64,000 bases of DNA, from the NCBI RefSeq assembly GCF_035621455.1, contig NZ_CP141822.1, positions 868,001-932,000 on the forward strand, given 5' to 3'. Position numbers and translations under genes: made by a program. Positions 44,704 to 53,984 of this stretch are shown here, one piece after another. The notes beneath the pieces are model-generated. The model was given only the letters and a program-made list of their open reading frames with translations. It was not told where the DNA came from and made no database searches. The DNA comes from Vibrio natriegens NBRC 15636 = ATCC 14048 = DSM 759 (lineage in GTDB: Bacteria; Pseudomonadota; Gammaproteobacteria; Enterobacterales; Vibrionaceae). Positions within the stretch are counted from its first letter, which is position 1, and the number at the start of each line of letters is the position of its first letter.

Positions 44704-47700
44704 ATGTACGATTTACCTTATACGGCGGAGCAGTTGCTACCGCTAACGGATGCGCAAGCAGGGATTTGGTTTGCGCAGCTTCGAGATCCAGAAAACCCAA
44801 TTTATAAAACTGGCGAATATCTACTGATTGACGGTGCGGTAGATGAGCCGTGTTTCGTCGAGGCAGTCAAAGCCGCTATTGAAGAAGTTGACTCATTGCA
44901 TGCTAAATTTGTCACGACGACCGAAGGGCCTCGCATGGTGATAGAGCGACAGCCTTGGCAAGTGGACCGATTTGATTTTTCTTCTGAATCAGAGCCTTTG
45001 AATGCCGCGATTGACTGGATGAAAGTGCAATTGAAACAACCCGTCAACCTAGAGCAGGGGCCACTTTTTTCTATGGCGCTGCTTAAGCTGGCGGAAGACA
45101 AATTCGTTTGGTTTTTATCACTGCACCATATCGCAATTGATGGTTACAGCATGTCATTAATTGTGTCCCGAGTCGCGCATATTTACAGCCAGCTTATCAA
45201 AGGCAAACCATTTGATAAGGTTGAGTTTGTTGACCAGCAAGCGATGCTAACAGAAGACGACAACTACAAAGCCTCAGAGAAATATCAAAACGATCGCGCT
45301 TTTTACTTACAACGCTATGCAGACCACTCAGACACGGTCAACTTAGCAGGTCAGCCAACGGTCACTTCCGATCACTTTCTGCGCCTCAAGGGTGTGATGC
45401 CAGTCAGCGATTTTCAGCAGATGGAATTATTGGCGAAGCAGTGCCGTACACACTGGTACAGTGTTCTTATCGCCTCTATTGCGGCGTATGTTCATCGTAT
45501 GACTCGCTCGAAGGAAGTGGTGCTTGGTGTGCCACTCATGGGGCGGTTAGGCTCCGTGGCAATTCAAACGCCTGCAATGCGAGTGAATATTCTGCCAGTA
45601 CGAGTCAGCTTTGATGAGGGGCTGGATATCAAAACCTTGGTCAAGCAGGTCAACCAAGAGTTCTCTTCTGTACGTCGTCATCAAGGCTACCGTTATGAAG
45701 AGTTACACCGAGAACTTAATCTGGTCAAAGACAACCGTAACCTGTTTGGTCCGCTGGTGAACATTATGCCGTTTGAGTATGAGCATAAGTTTGGAGAGCT
45801 AAATTCTAAGGCACATAACCTTTCAGCGGGGCCCGTGGATGACATTTCTCTGTACTGTTATGATCTTGGCGGCGAGTTGCATGTGGATATGGATGCCAAC
45901 CCCGAGCTTTATTCAGAGCGTGAAATTCAAGAACACCAGCAGCGTCTGTTCCATTTTATGAGTGACTTTTTTGCGGCTGCTCGTGAGCAGGGTGCGAGTC
46001 AGTGTAAGATCAGTGATGTCAGCATTTTGCTTGCTGGTGAACGAGAAAAAGTGATCAATACCTGGAACGATACCGCTCATTCTGTTCCAGAAACTTCCTT
46101 ATCAGCCTTGATGGCAAGACAACGAATCTTGACGCCTCATGCTCCTGCACTGATTTTTGAGAATCAAACACTCACCTATGAGCAGTTAAGTCGAAAGGTC
46201 TACTCTTTGATGAACTGGCTGTTTGCCCAAGGTGTGGAAGCAGGAGATCGCATTGCTGTTTGTGTACCGCGAAGTGAAGAGTTAATCGTTGTACAACAAG
46301 CCATTCTCGCTGCTGGTGCGGTGTATGTGCCGATTGACCCGGACTACCCAGAAGGTCGCATTCATTACATGCTGGAATCTTCTGCACCTAAGCTCGTGTT
46401 CTCGACTTCGGCATTACAATCCAAGTTGCCACACGAGTACGAGAGTAAACTTGTCGATGGTGAAACATTTCCTGCTATTTATAAGAATGTAGAGCCGTTA
46501 CCACCCCAAGTTCATCCAGAACCACATTCGCCGGCTTATATGATTTATACCTCCGGCTCGACTGGTAAGCCAAAAGGCGTGGTAGTGAGTCATGATGCTA
46601 TCGTGAACCGATTGCTATGGATGCACGATCAATATCCGATTGATGCCAACGACCGCGTGTTACAAAAAACACCAGCGGGCTTTGATGTGTCAGTGTGGGA
46701 ATTCTTCTGGCCAATGATCGTCGGTTCTTGTTTGGTGGTGGCGAAACCAGATGGGCACAAAGATCCGGTTTATCTGCAGGAAATGATCCAAAACCAAAAG
46801 ATCACCACAATGCATTTCGTTCCATCGATGCTGCAGATTTTTGTGCAACAGGCGGATGCGCAACTATGTCAAAGCTTGCGCCAGGTGTTTTGTAGTGGGG
46901 AAGCCTTGCCGGTTGAGTTGGTAAACCAATATTACCAATCCTTCGATGCGCCGCTACACAACTTATATGGCCCAACCGAGGCTGCCGTCGATGTGACTTA
47001 CTGGCCGAGTGAAGCCAATACGCAAGGCAGCTCGACCCCAATTGGTCGCCCGGTTTGGAATACACAAATCTACATTCTGGATGATGCGCTTAATCCGGTT
47101 CCACCGGGCGTGGTTGGTCATCTTTATATTGCGGGGCGTCAGCTTGCGCTCGGCTATCATGGTCAGCCAGAACTGACGGCAGAGCGGTTTATTGACAATC
47201 CATTTGGCCCAACAGGAAGCCGAATGTACTTATCGGGCGATCTCGCACGTTGGCGTGAAGATGGGGCGATAGAATACTGTGGTCGCAGTGATTTTCAGGT
47301 CAAAATCCGCGGCTTTCGTATTGAACTAGAAGAGATCGAAAATGCGTTAGCCAGCCATCCCGATGTGGCACAAGTTGCGGTGTTGGCTCAAGAATACAGT
47401 GATGGCGATAAACGTCTGGTGGCTTACGTGACGGCAGAAGATGCGGAACAAGCTATTGATGCCGCCCAACTGCAGAAATATCTCGCAGATCCTCTGCCAG
47501 AATACATGGTACCGAGCTATTTTGTTGAGCTCGATGCGTTTCCGTTAACGCCAAACGGAAAACTTGACCGTAATGCGCTGCCAAAACCCGATCTATCTGG
47601 TCAGGTCGGTACAAAAGGGCCGAGTAATTTGGTCGAAGAACGTTTGTGTAAGCTGTTCTGCCAGTTATTGGAGCTTCCTGCTGTGGGCGTTGAAGATAAT

Positions 47701-48651
47701 TTCTTCGAGCTTGGCGGACACTCTCTGTTAGCGGCGCAGCTTATTGCGCATGTAAAAGAGATCATGGGCATTGAGCTATCACTGGCCGCGGTGTTTGAGT
47801 CTCCGACCGTTGCTGGCATTGCAGCCAAACTAAATGGTAGCGAAAGTGATGAAGCGCTTAATATGCTATTGCCACTGCGTAAACGCGAGGGTAAAGCCGC
47901 CATATTCTGTGTTCACCCTGCAGGTGGTCTAAGCTGGTGTTATGCGGCGCTGACGCCAATTATTCCATCTAACATTCCTCTATATGGTGTGCAGGCTCGT
48001 AACCTTGGCGATCCTTCTTTGGCTTTGCCGAAAACGATGAAGGAGATGGCAGAAGATTATGTCGCTGCTATCCGTGAAGAACAGCCTTTCGGTCCTTACC
48101 ATCTACTTGGCTGGTCTATTGGTGGCATGATTGCGCACTTGATGGCGGGTATCTTGCAGCAGCAAGGACAAGAAGTCGGTTTACTTACTTTGCTTGATTC
48201 CTACCCTACAGAGCAGTGGCAGACCATGAATCCACCTGGTGAAGAGCAAGCTCTGGGGGCATTGATTCGAATGGCGGGCGTTGAGTTTGATGAATCAGCG
48301 CATAGCAGCATTACTAAGCCAGAAGTTATCGACATCTTACAAGATGCGGGATCGTCGATGGCTCACCTGAGCTCCGAGACCATCTCTGCGATGATCGAAG
48401 TGGTGATCAACAACAACCATCGCGTACGAGATTCGGTAGATTATCGCTATCAGGGTGATATGTTGTTCTTCAATGCTGAGAAGCCACCAGAAGAGTCATT
48501 CTTGGATCGCAATGGTTGGTTTAATTACATGGATGGTGAAATCAATGTCGTGGATGTTGATTGTATTCACCGAGATATGATGCGACCAGACATGTTACGT
48601 CTTATTGGAACCCGAATGGTTGAAGAACTGAGAGCGAAATTTGATGTTTAA
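44704..48651 (+). CDS. entF/aebF: EntF-type nonribosomal peptide synthetase (C-A-T-TE)
   Basis: This 1315-aa synthetase (E. coli EntF 1293) joins DHB to serine and cyclises the trimer. Domains in order are: condensation (about 5-440, HHIAIDG at 141-147); adenylation (about 455-960, P-loop YTSGSTGKPKG from 615, FDVSVWEFF, HFVPSML, NLYGPTEAAVDV); carrier (about 975-1050, Ser1007 in LGGHSLL); and thioesterase (about 1065-1315, Ser1138 in GWSIGG, His1289 in IHRDMM). The pocket residues visible (D, V, W, H) match EntF's serine code. In V. harveyi the AebF condensation domain also accepts fatty acyl-CoA to make amphi-enterobactin; whether this one does is inference. Confidence 0.95.
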   Translation: MYDLPYTAEQLLPLTDAQAGIWFAQLRDPENPIYKTGEYLLIDGAVDEPCFVEAVKAAIEEVDSLHAKFVTTTEGPRMVIERQPWQVDRFDFSSESEPLNAAIDWMKVQLKQPVNLEQGPLFSMALLKLAEDKFVWFLSLHHIAIDGYSMSLIVSRVAHIYSQLIKGKPFDKVEFVDQQAMLTEDDNYKASEKYQNDRAFYLQRYADHSDTVNLAGQPTVTSDHFLRLKGVMPVSDFQQMELLAKQCRTHWYSVLIASIAAYVHRMTRSKEVVLGVPLMGRLGSVAIQTPAMRVNILPVRVSFDEGLDIKTLVKQVNQEFSSVRRHQGYRYEELHRELNLVKDNRNLFGPLVNIMPFEYEHKFGELNSKAHNLSAGPVDDISLYCYDLGGELHVDMDANPELYSEREIQEHQQRLFHFMSDFFAAAREQGASQCKISDVSILLAGEREKVINTWNDTAHSVPETSLSALMARQRILTPHAPALIFENQTLTYEQLSRKVYSLMNWLFAQGVEAGDRIAVCVPRSEELIVVQQAILAAGAVYVPIDPDYPEGRIHYMLESSAPKLVFSTSALQSKLPHEYESKLVDGETFPAIYKNVEPLPPQVHPEPHSPAYMIYTSGSTGKPKGVVVSHDAIVNRLLWMHDQYPIDANDRVLQKTPAGFDVSVWEFFWPMIVGSCLVVAKPDGHKDPVYLQEMIQNQKITTMHFVPSMLQIFVQQADAQLCQSLRQVFCSGEALPVELVNQYYQSFDAPLHNLYGPTEAAVDVTYWPSEANTQGSSTPIGRPVWNTQIYILDDALNPVPPGVVGHLYIAGRQLALGYHGQPELTAERFIDNPFGPTGSRMYLSGDLARWREDGAIEYCGRSDFQVKIRGFRIELEEIENALASHPDVAQVAVLAQEYSDGDKRLVAYVTAEDAEQAIDAAQLQKYLADPLPEYMVPSYFVELDAFPLTPNGKLDRNALPKPDLSGQVGTKGPSNLVEERLCKLFCQLLELPAVGVEDNFFELGGHSLLAAQLIAHVKEIMGIELSLAAVFESPTVAGIAAKLNGSESDEALNMLLPLRKREGKAAIFCVHPAGGLSWCYAALTPIIPSNIPLYGVQARNLGDPSLALPKTMKEMAEDYVAAIREEQPFGPYHLLGWSIGGMIAHLMAGILQQQGQEVGLLTLLDSYPTEQWQTMNPPGEEQALGALIRMAGVEFDESAHSSITKPEVIDILQDAGSSMAHLSSETISAMIEVVINNNHRVRDSVDYRYQGDMLFFNAEKPPEESFLDRNGWFNYMDGEINVVDVDCIHRDMMRPDMLRLIGTRMVEELRAKFDV

Positions 48652-49588
48652 TTCTGGTCATCCGTTGTTACCAGAGAATAAGTGGGAGGGGAGCATTTCC
48701 CCTCTGACTTTCTTCAAAGGCAAACTGGAGTCTGGCTCTGTTTTGGCTATTGGTGAAGCGCATTGGTATGCAGACCTTTTTGAGCAAATGACGCAGGTTT
48801 TGCTCTCTGAGGCGTTGGATGGTGTGTTTACTCATCTGTTTGTCGAGTTTGGTAACGCCAAGCATCAAAAAATGTTGGATGATTATCTGTCAGGAGGTGA
48901 CATTTCTGATGATGAGCTGGCTGCAGTCTGGCTAGATTCCATCGCTTTTCCTGCCTGGATGCACCCTTGCTATGGCGAGTTTTTCCGACGCTTAAAGCAA
49001 GCAAACGCACAGCGTAACACTCCTATCAAAGTTGTACTGACCGAGCCTCCGTTCGATTGGCAAGAACTTCGTCATCCGTCACAGCTTGCCCAGCTTAATG
49101 CAGAGCGAGACCAGGCTCTGGTTGAAGGTATTGAAGTCATCAAGCGCCAAAATGACAAAGGTGTGGTCGTGCTCGTCGGCGCAAGGCATATTCTCAAGCG
49201 TTCTCCTACATTTGGCTCAACTCGCCATCATCCTTTTGGGGTGTTAGCCGCACAGAGATTTGGTGTCCAATACGTTTCGGTATGGCCACATATGTTGCCG
49301 ACAACGCTTGAACAAGACTCGCTGGAATTGGGTATCTATTCCACCCAACAGCCAAGGTTTAGCCAGATGAACTTTGCCGATCTGGTTCCTAACAAACCTA
49401 CGGTGAATCCTTACTCTGAGACACCCGTTGATCAGTTGGTGGATGCTTACTGGTATTTAGGCCCACAAACCCGGCAGTTGAGTGCGGCTGGCGTTGAAAT
49501 TCCTCAGAAGTGGAAAGCGCAGCTAAAGAAGAGGCTACCGCTTGTGAATCAGCGCCAGAGAGTGGTAATTCAAAAGGTGATTGAATAG
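48644..49588 (+). CDS. ChaN/Tiki-superfamily protein without signal peptide, end of the entCEBF operon
   Basis: This 314-aa protein is a paralogue of the lipoprotein at 39538: GEAHW (37-41), VEFGNAK (67-73), EPPFDW (134-139) and GARH (179-182) occur in the same order, with 30 residues between the first two motifs in both. It lacks a signal peptide or lipobox, so it is predicted cytosolic. The ATG lies within the end of the synthetase gene (8-nt overlap), which implies translational coupling and a siderophore-linked role. Possible roles are hydrolysis of the ferric siderophore or haem/iron handling; none is proven. An upstream TTG at 48641 is an alternative start. Confidence 0.82.
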   Translation: MFNSGHPLLPENKWEGSISPLTFFKGKLESGSVLAIGEAHWYADLFEQMTQVLLSEALDGVFTHLFVEFGNAKHQKMLDDYLSGGDISDDELAAVWLDSIAFPAWMHPCYGEFFRRLKQANAQRNTPIKVVLTEPPFDWQELRHPSQLAQLNAERDQALVEGIEVIKRQNDKGVVVLVGARHILKRSPTFGSTRHHPFGVLAAQRFGVQYVSVWPHMLPTTLEQDSLELGIYSTQQPRFSQMNFADLVPNKPTVNPYSETPVDQLVDAYWYLGPQTRQLSAAGVEIPQKWKAQLKKRLPLVNQRQRVVIQKVIE

Positions 49589-49602
49589 GGACTCTTGGTA
49601 AT

Positions 49603-50331
49603 TTAAGGAGTAAAAAAGCACAGCGAGAAAACGGTTTGTTCGGTAAAGCAATAATAACCGTGAAACGTTAAATCTGGCAGGGCGGATTGGAGATCACTTC
49701 GGTTATCTCCAATCAACTCAAACTGAAACTGCCCGCTGTTTTCCGTCTCGGGGTGCAGCGCAATTTCGGCATCTAAAAAGTCGAAATATACCCTCACGAA
49801 AGGAAACAGACATTTGAATAAACTCTCTTTGATACTGAAGATAAGAATGTTTGGGATGGCGTCTGATTTCTGTAGGCGATGTTGTTCATTGGGTGTGTAA
49901 ATCGCAGGAAGAAGGTGAGCGGCAAGATTTTGATTGTTTTCAACATCAATCCCAATACTTGGCACATCATTTTTAACCGCACACGCCGCCAAACACAGGG
50001 AGTCTGTATGACTAATACTACCGCTAACAGTGTTAGGGAAAACGGGTTCTCTAGATGCGCCAACCAAAATGGGGGATTGATCCGCAAAAGCATTGTCTGA
50101 AGTCAGTTTTCTGATTGCGGCACGTGCGGCGTGGCGCCCAGCTCTAAATTCTTCCTGCCGTTTTCGTACTGATTTCTGGATATGTTCCTCTTCTAAAGGT
50201 AAGCCTGCTTTGGCGTACATATCTGGTGTGGCTTTCACCATCTGAATCAGCGGACTGGTTGTCCTAAAGTGGAAGCAGTTAGGGGAGAGAATTTCATCTA
50301 ACTTAATATTTTTCAAACTCTTTTTATTCAC
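49603..50331 (-). CDS. entD/aebD: 4'-phosphopantetheinyl transferase (EntD/Sfp type)
   Basis: This enzyme attaches phosphopantetheine to the carrier domains of EntB and EntF. Motifs are RKRQEEFRAGRHAARAAI, GSISHTDSLCLAA, IGIDVE (Mg2+ Asp and Glu) and FSIKESLFKCLFP (the WxxKEAxxK-type motif, with Ser-Ile in place of Trp-Thr). The start is uncertain: GTG at 50331 (242 aa) or TTG at 50343 (246 aa), neither with a clear Shine-Dalgarno; an internal ATG would cut into the conserved FHFRTT region. It converges on the ChaN-like gene and is divergent from the receptor gene, sharing a GATAAT-rich Fur-like region. Confidence 0.9.
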   Translation of the reverse strand: MNKKSLKNIKLDEILSPNCFHFRTTSPLIQMVKATPDMYAKAGLPLEEEHIQKSVRKRQEEFRAGRHAARAAIRKLTSDNAFADQSPILVGASREPVFPNTVSGSISHTDSLCLAACAVKNDVPSIGIDVENNQNLAAHLLPAIYTPNEQHRLQKSDAIPNILIFSIKESLFKCLFPFVRVYFDFLDAEIALHPETENSGQFQFELIGDNRSDLQSALPDLTFHGYYCFTEQTVFSLCFFTP

Positions 50332-50356
50332 AGTAAAAACCAACCAAAAAACATAA

Positions 50357-50380
50357 ATGATAATGCAACTGATAATTATT
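50357..50380. promoter_or_regulatory. Fur-like site between entD and the receptor gene
   Basis: Two GATAAT hexamers (50359-50364 and 50371-50376) in an AT-rich stretch, the second running on as GATAATTATT, resemble overlapping Fur hexamer arrays. The region is the only spacer between the two divergent siderophore genes. Confidence 0.55.
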
Positions 50381-50450
50381 GCTATTTATACAGTTATTTA
50401 TTAAAGTTGGCGAGCCTAATTAATACAAAAAATAGATATAAGGATATGCA

Positions 50451-52412
50451 GTGAATACTCAAGTGAAAAAGCCTTCGTTTATGCCTTCCATTTTGGCAGC
50501 AGCAGTAGTGACTGCTTTTAGTGGTCAAGCTAATGCAGCGCAGCAGAGTGAAAATCCAGAAATGGAACGCGTGGTTGTTACCGCGTCATTAACTCAACAT
50601 TCTGAGCTTACTGCTCCTGCATCTGTGTCGGTTATTACTGCGGAAGACATCGCAAAGATGCCAGTGAAAGACATCTCTGAAGCAGTACGTAGTGCTACAG
50701 GCGTTAGTGTTTTAAGCAGTGCCGCGTACGGTCGTAACACCATTCGTATTCGTGGTCTTGAGTCAAAGCATACTCTGATCCTGATTAATGGCCGTCGTAT
50801 CAATTCTCAAGATGCATTAATTCGTGGTAACGACTTTGATCTATCGACGATTCCTTTGACGGCCATTGAACGTATCGAAGTGGTGCGCGGCCCGGTTTCT
50901 TCTCTGTACGGCTCAGAGGCGATGGGTGGCGTAGTGAACGTGATTCTAAAAACACCAACAGAAGAGATGGCTGGCTCGCTAGGGCTTGAATATGAAAGTT
51001 TGCTAGAAGGTAATGGCGGCGATGGCTGGAAAGGCCATGCTTACGCAAGTGGCGAATTGACGTCAGAACTGGCAGGTAGCATCATCGTTGAAAGCTCGAC
51101 TCGTGACCCATGGCGCACCGATGCGACGCCTGATTACGATGCTTTGGAGAAAAAAGATACCACAAACGTGTTCGGTGAAATGTCATGGCAACTGACAGAC
51201 GAGCAAAAGCTGATTGCCGATGTAACGTACACCAAGGACGAACGAAAAGCCGAGTGGGTGCACCCTCGTTCCGGAGACCAAACCAATACTCAGGATTCTA
51301 CGCGCTGGAATTACGGTTTAACGCATGAAGGTAATTGGTCGGGGTTTGACTCTCAGGCTCGTTTGTATGGCGAAACCATGGATTTGAATGACGGCAGTAC
51401 CGCGTACACCAATGGCTCAGCGGACGTGGAGTTGCAGAATAATTACGCCGATTTCAAACTGTCTGGTTTATGGCGAGACAGTCACGAGTGGGTGTTTGGT
51501 GGCGAATTCCGTACCTCAGAACTGACCAACAGTCGCGACATTCCTTCTGGTGATATCGATTACCACCAAGGTGCAGTATTCCTGCAGAGTGAGTTCGATT
51601 TGGATAAGCTGGCGCTAACACTGGGTGGTCGTGAAGACTTCCATGAGGTCTACGGCAGTCACTTCAGCCCACGTGCTTATGCCGTCTACAGTTTTACTGA
51701 TGAGTTTGTTGCAAAAGCGGGCGGCGGCGGTGGCTTCCGTGCTCCGGGTATGATGGAGAGTAGCGACCAAGTTCGTGTGATAAGTTGTGGTAACCGCTGT
51801 TGGTTAACCGGTAATGATGATTTGAAACCAGAAGAGTCAGAAAGCTATGAAGCGGGCCTGGCTTACGAGACGGACTCGCTAGGTCTGGGCTTGACCTACT
51901 ACTACTCTAAGCTGAAGAACAAAATCGAGCGAGACACCAGTACTGCGGTAGGTATGGATGGCACCATGCCAATCATCACTTACCAAAACATTGGCCGAGC
52001 AGAAATCAAAGGTATAGAGCTGGAAGCTTGGTATGACATTACTAAGAACATCAATTTGTCAGCGAACTACACATACACGGATGCAGAGGATAAGAGCTCT
52101 GGCGAAAAGCTAACAGATACGCCTGAACACTTAGCAAACTTGGATGTGAACTGGCAAGTATTCGACTCGTTGACCACTTTTGCTCGCGTCAACTACATCG
52201 GTAAGCAGGTGATCACAAATCTAAGTAGCGAAGATAAAACTGTGGACGGCTACACATTGGTTGGTCTGGGCGTTTCTTATGACCTCCAGCAAGTGAACCT
52301 GAAAGCGGGTTTGAACAACATCTTTGACGTTGAGCTGGATGATGAAGACGACTACTACGGTTACTCAGAGAAAGGCCGCAGCGCATACGTAAGTGCAACT
52401 TACTTGTTCTAA
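50451..52412 (+). CDS. fapA: TonB-dependent ferric-enterobactin-type receptor
   Basis: This outer-membrane receptor imports ferric catecholate siderophore. The 653-aa protein has a signal peptide (about 1-29), the TonB box ERVVVTAS, a plug domain (NTIRIRGLESKHTLILINGRR, ERIEVVRGPVSSLYGSEAMGGVVNV) and a 22-strand-type barrel ending in an aromatic residue (YVSATYLF). The start is GTG with AGGA 6 nt upstream. It resembles IrgA/FepA, and FapA, the receptor gene described in the amphi-enterobactin cluster of V. campbellii; the symbol rests on locus context and memory of that family, not on an alignment. Confidence 0.88.
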   Translation: MNTQVKKPSFMPSILAAAVVTAFSGQANAAQQSENPEMERVVVTASLTQHSELTAPASVSVITAEDIAKMPVKDISEAVRSATGVSVLSSAAYGRNTIRIRGLESKHTLILINGRRINSQDALIRGNDFDLSTIPLTAIERIEVVRGPVSSLYGSEAMGGVVNVILKTPTEEMAGSLGLEYESLLEGNGGDGWKGHAYASGELTSELAGSIIVESSTRDPWRTDATPDYDALEKKDTTNVFGEMSWQLTDEQKLIADVTYTKDERKAEWVHPRSGDQTNTQDSTRWNYGLTHEGNWSGFDSQARLYGETMDLNDGSTAYTNGSADVELQNNYADFKLSGLWRDSHEWVFGGEFRTSELTNSRDIPSGDIDYHQGAVFLQSEFDLDKLALTLGGREDFHEVYGSHFSPRAYAVYSFTDEFVAKAGGGGGFRAPGMMESSDQVRVISCGNRCWLTGNDDLKPEESESYEAGLAYETDSLGLGLTYYYSKLKNKIERDTSTAVGMDGTMPIITYQNIGRAEIKGIELEAWYDITKNINLSANYTYTDAEDKSSGEKLTDTPEHLANLDVNWQVFDSLTTFARVNYIGKQVITNLSSEDKTVDGYTLVGLGVSYDLQQVNLKAGLNNIFDVELDDEDDYYGYSEKGRSAYVSATYLF

Positions 52413-52438
52413 TTCAGTAGACTTCACATCAATAAAGA

Positions 52439-52464
52439 ACGCCTCCCACTGGAGGCGTTTTTTA
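52439..52464. terminator. Terminator after the receptor gene
   Basis: AACGCCTCC and GGAGGCGTT form a 9-bp stem with loop CACT and a T-run. It lies between the receptor gene and the convergent CNNM/CBS gene. Confidence 0.92.
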
Positions 52465-52476
52465 TGCCGCTTACTT

Positions 52477-53790
52477 CTAAGTCTCAGGCTCTTCGGGTGT
52501 TTCCGCAGGCACTTGTTGGGATGCTTTAACCTGCACGATGCGGTTACTTTTCATCAGCAGTACTTCAAATCGCCAGTTCTGGTACTCGATGATTTCTCCT
52601 TGAGCAGGCACACGGTCTATTAACCAAGTGAGGAAGCCGTTTAGGGTCTGAAAACCTTCGCTTTCTTCTCCTTCAATGTTGCTCAGCTGGAGTTTGTTTT
52701 TGAGTTCATTTAATGGGATGAGTGCGTCCATCAGCCAACTGCCGTCTTTTTGCTGTTTGGCCCATATGTGCTGAGGCTCCATACCCAGCTCTCCGGCGAT
52801 TGACTTGAGTAAGTCATAGAAGGTCACTAATCCTTGAACATCACCATATTCGTCGACGATAAATACCATCTCGGTACTGGTTTGTTGCATATAGTTCAGT
52901 AAAGGCAGCCCTTTCATCGACTCGGGTACAAAACGCGGTTGCTTTAGACGTTTATTAAGCCGTTCGATCGAGAGCTTGTCATATTCATCCAGCAGCACTT
53001 TGGAAGAAATCGTACCGATGATGTTATCCAGGCCGCCTTTGCATATTGGCCAAACCGAGTGCTGGGTTTGTCGAAGGCTTTTTAGGGTTGCGTCAATGGG
53101 TAGTGTGGCGTCGAGATAATGAATTTCAGAGCGAGGCGTCATTAACGAGAGTGCAAGGCGATCGTTAAGATGGAGAAGATTTTGGATCATCAATTGTTCC
53201 TGAGGCTCAATAGCGCCAGATTCGGAACCTTCGCTGACGATGGCGACGATATCCTCTTCTGTGACGACCTCACTTTTACTCTCATTTTGCCCCAATATCC
53301 TGAGCAAGGTATCGGTGGTAAAAGTCAAAAGAAAAACAAATGGTCGGGCTAAGTTGGCTAACCAATGAATTGGGTAAGCCACATTGATCGCAATCATTTC
53401 TGCATTATTTTGCGCAATACGTTTGGGAACCAATTCACCTATCACAATGGCGAAGTATGTGATCAACAAAACCACACTAAACGTGGCTACAAAGTTGGCA
53501 ATCTCTTTTTCTATACCCTGGCTCACTAACCATTGTCCTAAAGGAACGGAGAGTGTGGCTTCGCCAAAGATGCCGCTTAGTAGACCAATTACAGTGATGC
53601 CGATTTGGATCGTTGATAAAAACTGTGTCGGATTATTCTTGAGTTCCAAAGCCAGTGTTGCGCGTTTGCTGTTTTCTGCCATCGTTTTTAGACGGCTTGT
53701 TTTGGCTGCGACCAATGCAATTTCCGACATCGCAAAGACGCCATTGAGCGTAATTAAACCTATCAATCCTACTAGCAATAAAATATCCAT
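52477..53790 (-). CDS. CNNM/CBS/CorC-HlyC domain membrane protein (hemolysin family)
   Basis: This 437-aa protein has the N-terminal CNNM (DUF21) transmembrane domain with about four helices (about 1-190), including the motif ENGVFAMSEIAL-like NGVFAMSEIALV and VIGELVPKRIA. A CBS-domain pair follows (about 210-335: MTPRSEIHYLD, FIVDEYGDVQGLVT), then a CorC/HlyC C-terminal domain. Relatives such as E. coli YtfL (PaeA) and YoaE-type proteins are linked to divalent cation or polyamine export; the hemolysin name is historical. It is a single gene, divergent from the RNA helicase gene. Confidence 0.92.
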   Translation of the reverse strand: MDILLLVGLIGLITLNGVFAMSEIALVAAKTSRLKTMAENSKRATLALELKNNPTQFLSTIQIGITVIGLLSGIFGEATLSVPLGQWLVSQGIEKEIANFVATFSVVLLITYFAIVIGELVPKRIAQNNAEMIAINVAYPIHWLANLARPFVFLLTFTTDTLLRILGQNESKSEVVTEEDIVAIVSEGSESGAIEPQEQLMIQNLLHLNDRLALSLMTPRSEIHYLDATLPIDATLKSLRQTQHSVWPICKGGLDNIIGTISSKVLLDEYDKLSIERLNKRLKQPRFVPESMKGLPLLNYMQQTSTEMVFIVDEYGDVQGLVTFYDLLKSIAGELGMEPQHIWAKQQKDGSWLMDALIPLNELKNKLQLSNIEGEESEGFQTLNGFLTWLIDRVPAQGEIIEYQNWRFEVLLMKSNRIVQVKASQQVPAETPEEPET

Positions 53791-53984
53791 GAAGCCTTCC
53801 AGTCATCCACACGTTAGTAGCATAGCGAGATTCCGGCTGAGTAAATGTGAAGTAGCGGATAAATCCCGTTTTCTTGCTAAGCTTATGTTTTATTTAAAGG
53901 GTAGAACTTCTCAGTACAGCTAAGCTGATTAATCACTCTGTTACTGATACACTACGCGCCCATTTCCTCCGTTGAGACGTTTCT

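Noticed and set aside
53170..53923. Plus-strand frames opposite and upstream of the CNNM/CBS gene
   Set aside because: They are antisense shadows; the minus-strand product has complete domains.
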